DNA of 64,000 nt from contig NZ_JARHTQ010000009.1 in NCBI RefSeq assembly GCF_029223525.1, positions 62,001-126,000 on the forward strand, in the 5' to 3' direction. Every line of letters begins with the position of its first letter. Position 1 is the first letter of the stretch. A program made the position numbers and the translations under genes. This document shows positions 55,045 through 63,600 of this stretch, in pieces. Origin of the DNA: Streptantibioticus ferralitis. GTDB lineage: Bacteria; Actinomycetota; Actinomycetes; Streptomycetales; Streptomycetaceae. A model generated the notes under the pieces. It ran no database searches. It worked only from the letters and a program-made list of their open reading frames with translations, and was not told the origin of the DNA.

Positions 55045-56318
55045 CCCTCCCCCAGCGGGGGCGCGGGCTTGCCGGGAAAGTCCGACGGCGGCTTGAGTCG
55101 CTGGCCGGGACCGCCGCCCAACTCGTACTTGAGCAGCTTCGCCGCCTTGGCCGGGTCGGTCTCGCCCTCCCCGTACGAGGGGCACAGCGGGGCGATCGGG
55201 CAGGCGCCGCAGGCGGGCTTGCGCGCATGGCAGACGCGACGGCCGTGGAAGATCAACCGGTGCGAGAGCATGGTCCACTCGCTCTTGGGGAAGAGCGAGC
55301 CGACCTCCTGCTCGATCTTCACCGGGTCCTCCGAGGTCGTCCACCCGAAACGGCGTGCCAGCCGGCCGAAGTGGGTGTCGACCGTGATGCCGGGAACCCC
55401 GAAAGCGTTACCCAGCACCACATTTGCCGTCTTTCGCCCCACACCGGGCAGGGTGACCAGATCCTCCAGCCGGTTCGGCACCCGGCCGCCGAAGCGGTCG
55501 CGGATCGCCGCCGACAGACCGAGGCAGGCCTTGGCCTTCGCCCGGAAGAACCCGGTCGGCCGCAGCAACTGCTCCAGTTCCTCGGGGTCGGCGTCCGCCA
55601 TCGCCTCGGGGGTCGGGTACTTGGCGAAGAGCGCGGGCGTCGTCTGGTTGACCCGCAGATCGGTGGTCTGGGCGGACAGGACCGTGGCGATCAGCAGTTG
55701 GAAGGGGTTCTCGAAGTCCAGCTCGGGGTGGGCGTACGGGTACGCCTCGGCGAGTTCGCGGTTGATGCGACGGGCGCGGCGCACCAGCGCGGTCTGCGAT
55801 TCCGGCTTCGCCGCGGCCTTACGGACCGGAGCGGCGGATTTCGAGGCGGCGACCGCCGAAGTGGCGGTATTCGCCGCGCCCTTGGCCGTGGTCTTGGTCG
55901 CGCGCTTCGCGGTGGACTCGGTCGCGGGCTTCGCCGTGGACTTGGTGGCGGGCTTCGCCGCCGACGTGGCGGCGGTCTTGGTCGCGGGCTTGGGAGCGCT
56001 CTTGGCGGCGGCCTTGGCGGGCGTTCGTGAGGCGCTCTTGGCGGTGGCCTTGGCGACCATCTTGGCGGCGGCGTCCGCGGCCGCCTTGGAGGTGACCTTG
56101 CCGGTCCGCCGGGACGTGGCCCTACCGGTCGCCTTCGCGGCGGGCGCGGTCTTCGGCTGGGCGCCCGGCTTCGTCTCCGCCCGGGCTTCGGGCGCGGCAT
56201 CCGGCGTCGACCGGGCCGTACTGGCAGCTTGTTCGCTCACAGCGGAATCCCGGTCGCGAGTCACCCGTACGGACCCTCCACCCTGCTGCTTCTTGCGCGC
56301 ACTTGGCGTATCAGGCAC
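55041..56318 (-). CDS. nth: Endonuclease III with long basic N-terminal extension
   Basis: 425 residues; the enzyme proper starts near residue 176. Before it is a ~170-residue Ala/Lys/Thr-rich segment with repeats such as [20 protein letters not shown], histone-H1-like. The HhH-GPD core has [15 protein letters not shown] with catalytic Lys295 and [12 protein letters not shown] with Asp313. The iron-sulfur cluster is C361-x6-C368-x2-C371-x5-C377. It removes oxidised pyrimidines and nicks the strand. A shorter start such as a GTG inside the extension cannot be excluded. Divergent from crp. Confidence 0.92.
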   Translation of the reverse strand: MPDTPSARKKQQGGGSVRVTRDRDSAVSEQAASTARSTPDAAPEARAETKPGAQPKTAPAAKATGRATSRRTGKVTSKAAADAAAKMVAKATAKSASRTPAKAAAKSAPKPATKTAATSAAKPATKSTAKPATESTAKRATKTTAKGAANTATSAVAASKSAAPVRKAAAKPESQTALVRRARRINRELAEAYPYAHPELDFENPFQLLIATVLSAQTTDLRVNQTTPALFAKYPTPEAMADADPEELEQLLRPTGFFRAKAKACLGLSAAIRDRFGGRVPNRLEDLVTLPGVGRKTANVVLGNAFGVPGITVDTHFGRLARRFGWTTSEDPVKIEQEVGSLFPKSEWTMLSHRLIFHGRRVCHARKPACGACPIAPLCPSYGEGETDPAKAAKLLKYELGGGPGQRLKPPSDFPGKPAPPLGEG

Positions 56319-56421
56319 CCGGCCAGCCTAAGCCTCAGCACCGACATCCGCCCTTGTGCATCACGATTCACGGCACAATCCGACCCCGGGCGACGCAGGC
56401 GCGGCACTATAGGTCACACTT

Positions 56422-56435
56422 GTGATCGATAGCAC
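56422..56435. promoter_or_regulatory. CRP-type site upstream of crp
   Basis: GTGATCGATAGCAC has the GTG-N8-CAC spacing reported for Streptomyces Crp sites. It lies 64 bases upstream of the crp start, and GGTCACAC adjoins it. It suggests autoregulation. It is also within the nth promoter region. Confidence 0.45.
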
Positions 56436-56498
56436 TGTTTTACCGTCCGGCATTATGGGGACTGGACACGGTCGGTGAAATCAACAAGGAGAAACCTC

Positions 56499-57173
56499 GT
56501 GGACGACGTTCTGCGGCGCGCTCCGCTGTTCGCGGCGCTAGACGACGAGCAGGCCGCTGAGCTGCGCGCCTCCATGACGGAGGTCACGCTCGCGCGCGGT
56601 GACTCCCTCTTCCACGAAGGCGACCCGGGCGACCGGCTCTACGTGGTCACCGAGGGCAAGGTGAAGCTGCACCGCACCTCGCCGGACGGCCGGGAGAACA
56701 TGCTCGCGGTGCTGGGCCCCGCCGAGATGATCGGCGAGCTGTCCCTGTTCGACCCGGGCCCGCGCACCGCCACCGCGACCGCGCTGACCGAGGTCAAGCT
56801 GCTCGGCCTCGGCCACGGCGACCTGCAGGTGTGGATCAACGCCAGGCCCGAGGTCTCGGTCGCGCTGCTGCGCGCCGTCGCCCGCCGTCTGCGCCGCACC
56901 AACGACAACATGTCGGACCTGGTCTTCTCCGACGTGCCCGGCCGGGTGGCCAAGGCCCTGCTCGACCTGTCGCGCCGCTTCGGCGTGCAGTCCGACGAGG
57001 GCATCCACGTCGTGCACGACCTGACGCAGGAGGAGCTGGCCCAACTGGTCGGCGCCTCACGCGAGACGGTCAACAAGGCGCTCGCCGACTTCGCGGGCCG
57101 CGGCTGGCTGCGTCTGGAGGCGCGCGCGGTGATCCTGCTCGACGTCGAGCGGCTTGCCAAGCGGTCGCGCTGA
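56499..57173 (+). CDS. crp: cAMP receptor protein Crp
   Basis: 224 residues from GTG 56499, preceded by AAGGAG; length matches S. coelicolor Crp. The cyclic-nucleotide domain shows GEGDPGDRLYVVTEGKVKLH-type strands (FHEGDPGDRLYVVTEGKVKL) and the phosphate-binding GELSLFDPGPRTATATA. A long linker helix (RAVARRLRRTNDNMSD) leads to the winged HTH (LTQEELAQLVGASRETVNKA). It binds cAMP and controls germination, development and antibiotic production in Streptomyces. Divergent from nth. Confidence 0.96.
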   Translation: MDDVLRRAPLFAALDDEQAAELRASMTEVTLARGDSLFHEGDPGDRLYVVTEGKVKLHRTSPDGRENMLAVLGPAEMIGELSLFDPGPRTATATALTEVKLLGLGHGDLQVWINARPEVSVALLRAVARRLRRTNDNMSDLVFSDVPGRVAKALLDLSRRFGVQSDEGIHVVHDLTQEELAQLVGASRETVNKALADFAGRGWLRLEARAVILLDVERLAKRSR

Positions 57174-57189
57174 CGCTTGGTCGTTGGGG

Positions 57190-57870
57190 GAAACTTCTCG
57201 CGGGGGCTGCGCCCCCGCGTCCCCTGGACTGAGTTCGCGGGGCTGCGCCCCGGCACCCCCTGGGGCTGCGCGCCCGCGTCACCCTGGGTTGGGCTGTGCG
57301 GGGCTGCGCCCCGGCGCCCCCTTGGGCTGCGCGCCCGCGACCCTGGGTTCAGGTTTCGCGCGGCTGCGCCCCCGCGTCACCCTGAGCTGAGTTCGCGCGG
57401 CTGCGCCCCGGTACCCCCTGGGGCTGCGCGCCCCCGTCACCCTGGGTTGGGCTGTGCGGGGCTGCGCCCCCGTTTCGCGGGGCTGGCGCCCTGGCGCCCC
57501 TGGGCTGCGCGCCCGCGACCCTGGGTTCAGGTTTCGCGCGGCTGCGCGCCCGCGTCACCCTGAGCTGAGCTCGCGGGGCTGCGCCCCGGCACCCCCTGAG
57601 TCGGGGCTTCGTGGAGCTCCCTGGGCTGCGTCCCCGTTTCGCGGGGCTGGCGCCCTGGCGCCCCTGGGCTGCGCGCCCGCGACCCCTGATTTGGGCATTG
57701 CGGGGCTGCGCCCCAGCACCCCGGGGTGCGGGCGCGCGACAGCTGGGTTCGGCTTTGCCGAGCTGCGCGCCCGGGCCCCCGGGCTGCGCGCCCGCACCTT
57801 GGCGGCGCCCCTCCCCCCGGCTACGGGCGCACGTACCCCCGGCTGCGCCCCCGCGTGCCCGCGCCCCCGG
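57190..57870. repeat. Dense array of GGGGCTGCGCCCC-type palindromic repeats
   Basis: Nearly 700 bp between crp and the MBL gene consist of about twenty copies of a GCTGCGC core flanked by runs of G and C. They are joined by short spacers such as CACCCTG, CTGAG and GTTCAGG. Larger blocks are duplicated: the block near 57469 recurs ~163 bases later, and the block at ~57353 recurs ~178 bases later. Each core can fold into a hairpin. The related triplet between tmk and holB has the same core. No gene is present. Confidence 0.85.
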
Positions 57871-57912
57871 GCTGGGTCCCGCGCCATCGGCGGGGGGAGC
57901 TTGCTGGGGGCG

Positions 57913-58737
57913 TCAGATGAGGCCGTGTTCGCGTAGGTAGTCGAGTTGGGCCCGGACGGAGAGTTCCGCCGCGGGCCACAGGCTGCGGTCCACGTCCGCA
58001 TAGACGTACGCGACGACTTCCGACGGCGCGGTGTGCCCCTGCTCGACCGCGGTCTCGACCTGGGCGAGCCGGTGGGCGCGGTGCGCGAGGTAGTACTCGA
58101 CGGCGCCGCGCGCGTCGGACAGCACTGGGCCGTGTCCGGGCAGGATCGTTTCCACACTGCCGTCGGCGGTCAGCGCCTGAAGGCGGCGCAGCGAATCCAG
58201 ATAGTCGCCGAGCCGACCGTCGGGGTGGGCGACCACGGTCGTACCGCGCCCGAGAACGGTGTCGCCGGTCAACACCGCGCGATCGGCGGGTATTTGGAAG
58301 CACAGTGAGTCCGCCGTATGGCCCGGCGTCGGCACCACCCGCAGCTCCAGCCCGCCCGCCGTGATCACATCACCGGCCGCCAGCCCCTCGTCGCCGAGCC
58401 GCAGCGCCGGGTCCAGCGCGCGGACGTTGGTACGGGTCAACTCGGCGAAACGAGCGGCGCCCGCCGCGTGGTCGGGGTGGCCGTGGGTCAGCAGGGTGAG
58501 CGCGATGCGCTTGCCCTGCTGCTCGGCGACGGAGAGGACGTTGCGCAGATGCGCCTCGTCGAGCGGTCCCGGGTCGATCGCCACAGCGAGGTCGGAGCCG
58601 GGCTCGGAGACCAGCCAGGTGTTCGTACCGTCCAGCGTCATGGGCGACGGGTTCGGCGCCAGTACGCACACCGCGCGCGCGGTCGCGGGCCCGCCGACGG
58701 AGGGCTGGGGGGCGCCGGGCAGGATCGCGGCGGTCAT
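57913..58737 (-). CDS. MBL-fold hydrolase (LACTB2-like)
   Basis: 274 residues from ATG 58737, one base overlapping the Nudix stop (TGATG). Metal ligands are in LTHGHPDHAAG, VVPTPGHTADS and LTGDTVLGRG, the last His in LPGHGPVL. It has the length and C-terminal helix set of LACTB2-type metallo-hydrolases, some of which are endoribonucleases; substrate unknown. The C-terminus is a winged-helix-like segment VRAQLDYLREHGLI. Operon with the Nudix gene. Confidence 0.88.
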   Translation of the reverse strand: MTAAILPGAPQPSVGGPATARAVCVLAPNPSPMTLDGTNTWLVSEPGSDLAVAIDPGPLDEAHLRNVLSVAEQQGKRIALTLLTHGHPDHAAGAARFAELTRTNVRALDPALRLGDEGLAAGDVITAGGLELRVVPTPGHTADSLCFQIPADRAVLTGDTVLGRGTTVVAHPDGRLGDYLDSLRRLQALTADGSVETILPGHGPVLSDARGAVEYYLAHRAHRLAQVETAVEQGHTAPSEVVAYVYADVDRSLWPAAELSVRAQLDYLREHGLI

Positions 58738-59663
58738 CACTCGGCTCCTCGGGGGTCGTCTGCGGTGGCGTCCTGCACCGCCTGCCTCGGTATGCGCCTG
58801 GTGAACTCGTCGTGCCCCGGCCAGCTCAACACGATCTCGTCGCCGACGAGTTCGGCGCGCGCGAGTACCGGCGTCAGGTCACGCGCGCCGCAGTCCGCGT
58901 GGGCCACGGCCACGGACTCATAGCGGGCGAGCGGCCGCAGCGTGGCGATCGTCGGCGGCATCATCAGCAACTCGCCCCGGTCGTAGCCTGATGCCGCGTC
59001 CCGCGGCAGCAACCAGGCGGTACGGTCCGCCTCGCCGGATACATCGCGGGTGCGCTGGCCCTCGGGCAGCGCGGCGAGGAAGAACCACGTGTCATAGCGC
59101 CGTTCCTCGAACTCCGGCGTGATCCACCGCGCCCACGGGCCGAGCAGATCGGAACGGAGTACGAGGTCGCGGCGGGCGAGGAACTCCGCGAAGGAGAACT
59201 CACGCCCGACGAGCGCTTGGCGGTCCGCCTCCCACTCGTCCCCCGTGGTGTCCGCCACGACCGACTCGGCGTCCGGCCCGGCGAGCAGGACGCCGGATTC
59301 CTCGAACGTCTCCCGGACCGCCGCGCAGAGGATGGCCTGGGCGGTCAGCCGCGCCCCCGCGGGATCGCTGTCCGGCAGCAGCCCGAGCCGCTCGGCCCAG
59401 GCCTCCAGCGGCGGCCCCGCCCAGCCGACGGGGCGTTCGTCGCGCGGGTCCACGCCGCCGCCCGGATATGCGTACGCGCCTCCGGCGAAGGCCATGGAGG
59501 CGCGTCTGCGCAGCATGTGGACCTGCGGCCCGGCCGCGGAGTCCCGCAGCAGCAGGACGGTCGCGGCCCGCCGCGGCGGTACGGGGGTGAGCGCACCGCC
59601 CGCGAGCGCACGGATCCGGTCCGGCCAGGTCGACGGGAACCACTGTCCGTTGGTCGTGGTCAT
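58737..59663 (-). CDS. Nudix hydrolase, NUDT19-like
   Basis: 308 residues. The Nudix domain has an unusual long gap: FAGGAYAYPGGGVDPRDE at its start and ILCAAVRETFEESGVLLAG as the catalytic helix with REtFEES. A C-terminal domain with FFLAALPEGQRTRDVSGE and a helical tail resembles NUDT19 (mammalian CoA-diphosphatase type). It is translationally coupled to the following MBL gene by a one-base overlap. The pairing is conserved in Streptomyces, as far as I recall. Confidence 0.85.
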   Translation of the reverse strand: MTTTNGQWFPSTWPDRIRALAGGALTPVPPRRAATVLLLRDSAAGPQVHMLRRRASMAFAGGAYAYPGGGVDPRDERPVGWAGPPLEAWAERLGLLPDSDPAGARLTAQAILCAAVRETFEESGVLLAGPDAESVVADTTGDEWEADRQALVGREFSFAEFLARRDLVLRSDLLGPWARWITPEFEERRYDTWFFLAALPEGQRTRDVSGEADRTAWLLPRDAASGYDRGELLMMPPTIATLRPLARYESVAVAHADCGARDLTPVLARAELVGDEIVLSWPGHDEFTRRIPRQAVQDATADDPRGAE

Positions 59664-59958
59664 GCCGTAACGCTATCGCTGGATGTCGGCTATTTCTTCC
59701 CCGGTTCGCTTCGGGCCGGCGGTTGGGGAGCTTGCCCGCCCCGCCCACCCGTCACCGGGACCGCACGGCTGCCGGGGCGCGAGGCCGGTGCGCGGTCGGG
59801 GCCGCGGTGGGGTGACTCCTCGGGTGGCTCCCTCCCCCGGAAGGGATCCTTCTGGGAAGTTCGATCGCCACCCTGCGGGGACACCCCGTCACGACCCCGT
59901 CTGCTTCACGCTGCGCCGCGGCTTTCCGGGTCGCGGAGCCCGGAGGGGGTAATGGCGA
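59664..59958. other. Intergenic region upstream of the Nudix-MBL operon
   Basis: 295 bp containing the promoter of the Nudix-MBL operon and the end of the ridA gene. I see no gene. A weak hairpin (GAAGGATCC... at 59840-59855) is the only structure. Confidence 0.4.
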
Positions 59959-60474
59959 CTAGGCCACCTCGACCTGGATCTCCACCTCTACCGGAGCGTC
60001 CAGCGGCAGCACCGCCACGCCCACCGCGCTGCGCGCATGCACACCGGCGTCGCCCAGCACCTCGCCGAGCAGTTCGCTGGCCCCGTTGAGCACGCCCGGC
60101 TGGCCGGTGAAGTCCGGCGCGGAGGCGACGAAGCCGACGACCTTCACGACCCGCCTGACGCGTCCCAGGTCACCCACGACCGACTTCACGGCTGCCAGCG
60201 CGTTGAGCGCACACGTACGGGCCAGATCCTTGGCCTCCTCGGCCGTGACCTCCGCACCCACCTTGCCGGTGAGCGGCAGGGTGCCCTCGACCATGGGCAG
60301 CTGGCCCGCGGTGAAGACATAGTTCCCGGACTGCACGGCGGGCTGGTAGGCAGCCAGCGGAGGGACGACATCCGGGAGTTTCAGACCGAGCGAGGCGATC
60401 TTCTCCTCAACGGCGCTCATGCCCGCCCGTCGCCCGCCAGCACCCTCATCCGAGGCGCTTCGCGCCGCAGTCAT
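59959..60474 (-). CDS. RidA-family protein
   Basis: 171 residues from ATG 60474, which overlaps the DUF4177 stop (ATGA) and has GGGAGAAG upstream; a 153-residue form from ATG 60420 is the more usual length. The RidA trimer fold shows YQPAVQSGNYVFTAGQLPMV and GKVGAEVTAEEAKDLARTCA, ending AVLPLDAPVEVEIQVEVA. Family members deaminate reactive enamine/imine intermediates. The conserved Arg of the catalytic site (R105 in E. coli RidA) is not seen in the expected place, so activity is uncertain. Confidence 0.85.
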   Translation of the reverse strand: MTAARSASDEGAGGRRAGMSAVEEKIASLGLKLPDVVPPLAAYQPAVQSGNYVFTAGQLPMVEGTLPLTGKVGAEVTAEEAKDLARTCALNALAAVKSVVGDLGRVRRVVKVVGFVASAPDFTGQPGVLNGASELLGEVLGDAGVHARSAVGVAVLPLDAPVEVEIQVEVA

Positions 60475-60629
60475 GACTTCTCCCTCTTGAGGTAGGCCAC
60501 CAGCTGCTCGGGGTTGTTCGGCCCCGGCACGACCTGGACGAGCTCCCACCCGTCCTCGCCCCAGGTGTCCAGGATCTGCTTCGTGGCGTGTACGAGCAGC
60601 GGTACAGTCGCGTATTCCCACTTGGTCAT
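60471..60629 (-). CDS. Small DUF4177 protein
   Basis: 52 residues: MTKWEYATVPLLVHATKQIL followed by DTWGEDGWELVQVVPGPNNP and a basic tail KREKS. This DUF4177 pattern (KWEY... DxWGxxGWELV) is conserved beside ridA in Streptomyces. Function unknown. There is no ribosome site; a TACAGT element 7 bases upstream suggests leaderless translation. An 11-bp tandem repeat array begins 31 bases before the start. Confidence 0.85.
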   Translation of the reverse strand: MTKWEYATVPLLVHATKQILDTWGEDGWELVQVVPGPNNPEQLVAYLKREKS

Positions 60630-60636
60630 GGCTGCG

Positions 60637-60642
60637 ACTGTA
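60637..60642 (-). promoter_or_regulatory. -10 element of a likely leaderless promoter (DUF4177 gene)
   Basis: TACAGT on the minus strand lies seven bases before ATG 60629. Its -35 region falls just short of the tandem repeat array at 60661-60726. Confidence 0.4.
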
Positions 60643-60660
60643 ATGCCTCGGCGCGGCGGG

Positions 60661-60726
60661 ACCGCCGCCAGACCGCCGCCAGACCGCCGCCAGACCGCCG
60701 CCAGACCGCCGCCAGACCGCCGTACG
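60661..60726. repeat. Five tandem 11-bp repeats upstream of the DUF4177 gene
   Basis: ACCGCCGCCAG is repeated five times exactly and is followed by a variant ACCGCCGTACG. The period is close to one helical turn, so every copy faces the same side of the helix. It is directly upstream of the promoter of the DUF4177-ridA operon. Confidence 0.85.
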
Positions 60727-60823
60727 CCCCGCGCGGGCGGCGGGGGCGTGCCGGGACGGCCGCGACCCGGCCCGGTGCGTAGATCCAGAACCGACTGGTT
60801 AGACACCTCACCTTGCCAAGACG

Positions 60824-62053
60824 TCAAGCTGCGGCGGCGACGTCGGTGGGGAAGCCGGTCTCTTCATCGAACAGCTCGCCATTTTGGAGGCAGTGGTAGA
60901 GCTGGCCGAGCATGCGGTTGAACAGGTGCCTCTGGGCGGACGCGTGCCAGTCGCCGTGCGCGTCGCGGCGGTGCCGGTAATGGGCCATGGCTCCAGGCGA
61001 GGCCCGTAGGGCGGAGAAGGCCCACAGGTACCCAGCGTGGTTGAGGCGGTCATTCTTCACCCACCGGCGGGTGATGCTCGACTTCTTCCCCGACGCCCTG
61101 GTGATGGGCGAGGAGCCGGCGTATGCCTTGAGGCCGCGGGCGTCGGCGAAGCGGTTGCGGTCGTCCCCGATCTCGGCGAGTACCCGGGCGCCGAGCTGGA
61201 TGCCGAGCCCGGGGAAGCTCAGCAGCACGTCAGCGTCCGGATGCTGAGGGAAGGCCTCCTCCACCGCCTCGGCGAGGTCGTCGGCGGCGGTGCAGGCCGC
61301 GTCAAGCTGGACGAGGAGGGCGAGCATCTGCTTGCCGAGCGCGTCCTCCACCAGGGCAGGTTGGTGGGCCCAGTCGGCGCGGAGGACCTCACGAAGCCGC
61401 TCAGCCTCGGCTTCGATACCGCGCTTGCGGCCAGCGCGCTTGAGTGCGGCCGCGATCTGTGTGCGCGTCAGTCGAGCGGCTCTTGTCGGGGTTGGGGCAG
61501 CTTTGAGAAGTTCGCGGGCCTCGGGGCGGCACAGGCCGTTTGCCCAGGTGGCGAAAGCATCCAGGGCAGCGGGGTAGTACTCGCGCAGCAGTGACCGAAG
61601 TTGATTGGACAGCTGCTGGCGATTCCAGATCGCGTCCTGCTGGGCACGGGCCAACACCGCGATGGCACGAGCCAGGTCACTGTCGCCTGGCAGCGGCCGG
61701 TGCGCGTGCATGTCGGTGCGGAGGATGTTGGCGAGCACCAAGGCGTCGCCGGGGTCGGACTTCTTACGCGAGACGCTGTGTCGATCGCGGTAGCGGGCCG
61801 CGGCCATCGGGTTGATCGCGAAGACCTTCCGCTTGCCGGTCCGCAGCACAGCGACCAGCAGTCCGCGGGAGGTTTCGATCGCCACCGGGATCGGGTTGTC
61901 CTCGGTGTCGCCGTACTCGGCGAGCAGGCCCAGCAAGATCCGGTAGCCGGCCGTGTCGTCGGTGATGTGGCGCTTGGCCAGCAGCTGACCAGAGTCGTCG
62001 ACCAGGGCGACATCATGCGACCGTTCGGCCCAGTCGATACCGCAGTAGATCAA
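60824..62053 (-). CDS. IS110-family transposase (DEDD + Ser domains)
   Basis: 409 residues; TTG 62053 has GGGAGGAG upstream. The RuvC-like DEDD domain begins YCGIDWAERSHDVALVDD, with further acidic residues in IPVAIETSRG and KKSDPGDALVLA. The C-terminal Tnp_20 domain has VLLSFPGLGIQLGARVLAEI and KAYAGSSPITRASGKKSSIT with the catalytic serine. A long coiled linker connects them. The gene is intact and so potentially active. Recent work shows IS110 recombinases are guided by a bridge RNA from the non-coding end. Confidence 0.95.
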   Translation of the reverse strand: MIYCGIDWAERSHDVALVDDSGQLLAKRHITDDTAGYRILLGLLAEYGDTEDNPIPVAIETSRGLLVAVLRTGKRKVFAINPMAAARYRDRHSVSRKKSDPGDALVLANILRTDMHAHRPLPGDSDLARAIAVLARAQQDAIWNRQQLSNQLRSLLREYYPAALDAFATWANGLCRPEARELLKAAPTPTRAARLTRTQIAAALKRAGRKRGIEAEAERLREVLRADWAHQPALVEDALGKQMLALLVQLDAACTAADDLAEAVEEAFPQHPDADVLLSFPGLGIQLGARVLAEIGDDRNRFADARGLKAYAGSSPITRASGKKSSITRRWVKNDRLNHAGYLWAFSALRASPGAMAHYRHRRDAHGDWHASAQRHLFNRMLGQLYHCLQNGELFDEETGFPTDVAAAA

Positions 62054-62421
62054 GTGTGCTCCTCCCCTGAGCAATTGGCATTTGCGCTGGTCACGAGCGC
62101 ATGCGGGCCACGCGCCGACCTAATTCCAGGACTCGACCGCAGGGTCGGTCCGCCACCTCACTAGCCGTTCGCGGCACCAGCGCACCGCACGGGCCTCGGT
62201 CTGAAGCGGGAGCTCGGACAGCTCGGGCGTAACGAGAGGTCACCGCGCAGCGGGCTCGCACCACGAAGATCAACGAGCGAGCACGGCATCAGGTGGTGGC
62301 AGCCACGGAGACGCCGAACGCCGCCGCTCTAGGACGAGGCATCAAGGGCCAGGTCAGAGAAAGGCATCCGTCCGGCGCCCACGCGACCGCCACCACCACA
62401 GACACGAGGACCGCCCGCACG
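62054..62421 (-). other. Non-coding flank of the IS110 element, candidate bridge-RNA region
   Basis: 368 bp between the transposase start and the right inverted repeat have no gene. In the IS110 group the bridge RNA is transcribed from the region upstream of the transposase, so it may be encoded here. Several imperfect hairpins are visible (around 62108-62160 and 62215-62240), but loop pairing to the flanks could not be worked out by eye. Confidence 0.4.
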
Positions 62422-62525
62422 GTCTAACCAGAGGCTTCACGAGCCCGGCTCACAACAGACGTGACGGTCCTCACTCGAACAACCCAGTGACGCCACCCGA
62501 CGCCCTGCGGCCGTTGCAAAGGAAT

Positions 62526-62531
62526 TAGGCT
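62526..62531 (+). promoter_or_regulatory. -10 element of a likely leaderless ArsA promoter
   Basis: TAGGCT lies seven bases before GTG 62539, and there is no ribosome site. It lies 95 bases from the right end of the IS110 element, so upstream control sequences may have been displaced. Confidence 0.45.
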
Positions 62532-62538
62532 CACAAGG

Positions 62539-63600
62539 GTGAGCGCCCAACACTCAGCCGCGCCGTCGGTGTCGGCCTCGCCGACGCCGACCCGGCTCCA
62601 CATCGTGACGGGCAAGGGCGGGACCGGGAAGACCACGGTCGCCGCCGCCCTCGCGCTCGCCCTGGCCGACGAGGGGAAGCGCACCCTGCTCGTCGAGGTC
62701 GAGGGCCGGGGCGGCATCGCCCAGCTCTTCGAGTCCGAGGCGCTGCCGTACGAGGAGCGCAAGATCGCCGTGGCGCCGGGCGGTGGCGACGTCCACGCCC
62801 TGGCGATCGACCCCGAGCTGGCGCTGCTCGACTACCTCGACATGTTCTACAAGCTGGGCCGGGCCGGTCGCGCCCTGAAGAAGCTCGGCGCGATCGACTT
62901 CGCGACCACCATCGCGCCCGGCCTGCGCGACGTCCTGCTCACCGGCAAGGCGTGCGAGGCGGTCCGCCGCAAGGGAGCGTCCGGCGGGCGCGCGTACGAC
63001 GCCGTGGTGATGGACGCCCCGCCGACGGGGCGTATCACCCGCTTCCTCAACGTGAACGACGAGGTCGCGGGCCTGGCCCGGTTCGGGCCGATACACAATC
63101 AGGCACAGGCCGTCATGCGGGTCCTCAAGTCGGCCGAGACAGCGGTGCACCTGGTGACGCTGCTGGAGGAGATGCCGGTCCAGGAGACGGTGGACGGTGT
63201 CGCGGAACTGCGCGCCGCCGGGCTGCCGGTGGGCGCGGTCGTGGTCAACATGCTGCGTCCGGCGGTGCTGGACGAAGCGGCGGTACGGATCGCCACCGGA
63301 ACGGCGGAGCGCGGCCACCGTACGGCGGTCGCCAAGGCGCTGTCCCAGGCGGGCCTCGGCGGCGCCCGCCGCGGCGGCCATGCCGAACGGCTGGTGGAGC
63401 CGCTGCTGGAGCAGGCGCGCGAGCACGCCGAGCGGGTGGCACTGGAGCGCCGCGAGCGCGCGGAGATCGAGGGTCTCGACCTGCCGACGTACGAACTCGA
63501 ACTGCAAGGCGACGGCATCGAGGTGGGCGGTCTGTACCGACTGGCCAACTCGCTGAGGGAACAAGGCATCGCGGGCGTGCAGAGGGAGGGCGGGCGATGA
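62539..63600 (+). CDS. ArsA-family ATPase (first of a pair)
   Basis: 353 residues from GTG 62539. Walker A is [13 protein letters not shown] (25-33), Walker B region [15 protein letters not shown], and switch-type [14 protein letters not shown]. The C-terminal part is helical and charged ([20 protein letters not shown]). No arsenic-resistance genes adjoin, so an ion-pump role is doubtful; Get3-like tail-anchored protein or cofactor handling is possible. The stop overlaps the next gene by four bases. In Streptomyces such a pair is followed by wblA. Confidence 0.88.
   Translation: MSAQHSAAPSVSASPTPTRLHIVTGKGGTGKTTVAAALALALADEGKRTLLVEVEGRGGIAQLFESEALPYEERKIAVAPGGGDVHALAIDPELALLDYLDMFYKLGRAGRALKKLGAIDFATTIAPGLRDVLLTGKACEAVRRKGASGGRAYDAVVMDAPPTGRITRFLNVNDEVAGLARFGPIHNQAQAVMRVLKSAETAVHLVTLLEEMPVQETVDGVAELRAAGLPVGAVVVNMLRPAVLDEAAVRIATGTAERGHRTAVAKALSQAGLGGARRGGHAERLVEPLLEQAREHAERVALERRERAEIEGLDLPTYELELQGDGIEVGGLYRLANSLREQGIAGVQREGGR

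Larger units (their letters stand above)
60795..62431. mobile_element. IS110-family insertion sequence
   Basis: A single transposase gene plus ~370 bp of non-coding DNA upstream of it is bounded by CTGGTTAGAC (60795-60804) and its exact complement GTCTAACCAG (62422-62431). No target duplication can be recognised, as expected for IS110. The element interrupts the region between the DUF4177 gene and the ArsA pair. The ends are my inference from the inverted repeat; the element could extend a few bases either side. Confidence 0.7.

Noticed and set aside
60661-60726. CRISPR array
   Set aside because: The 11-bp repeats are directly contiguous without spacers, and no cas genes are nearby.
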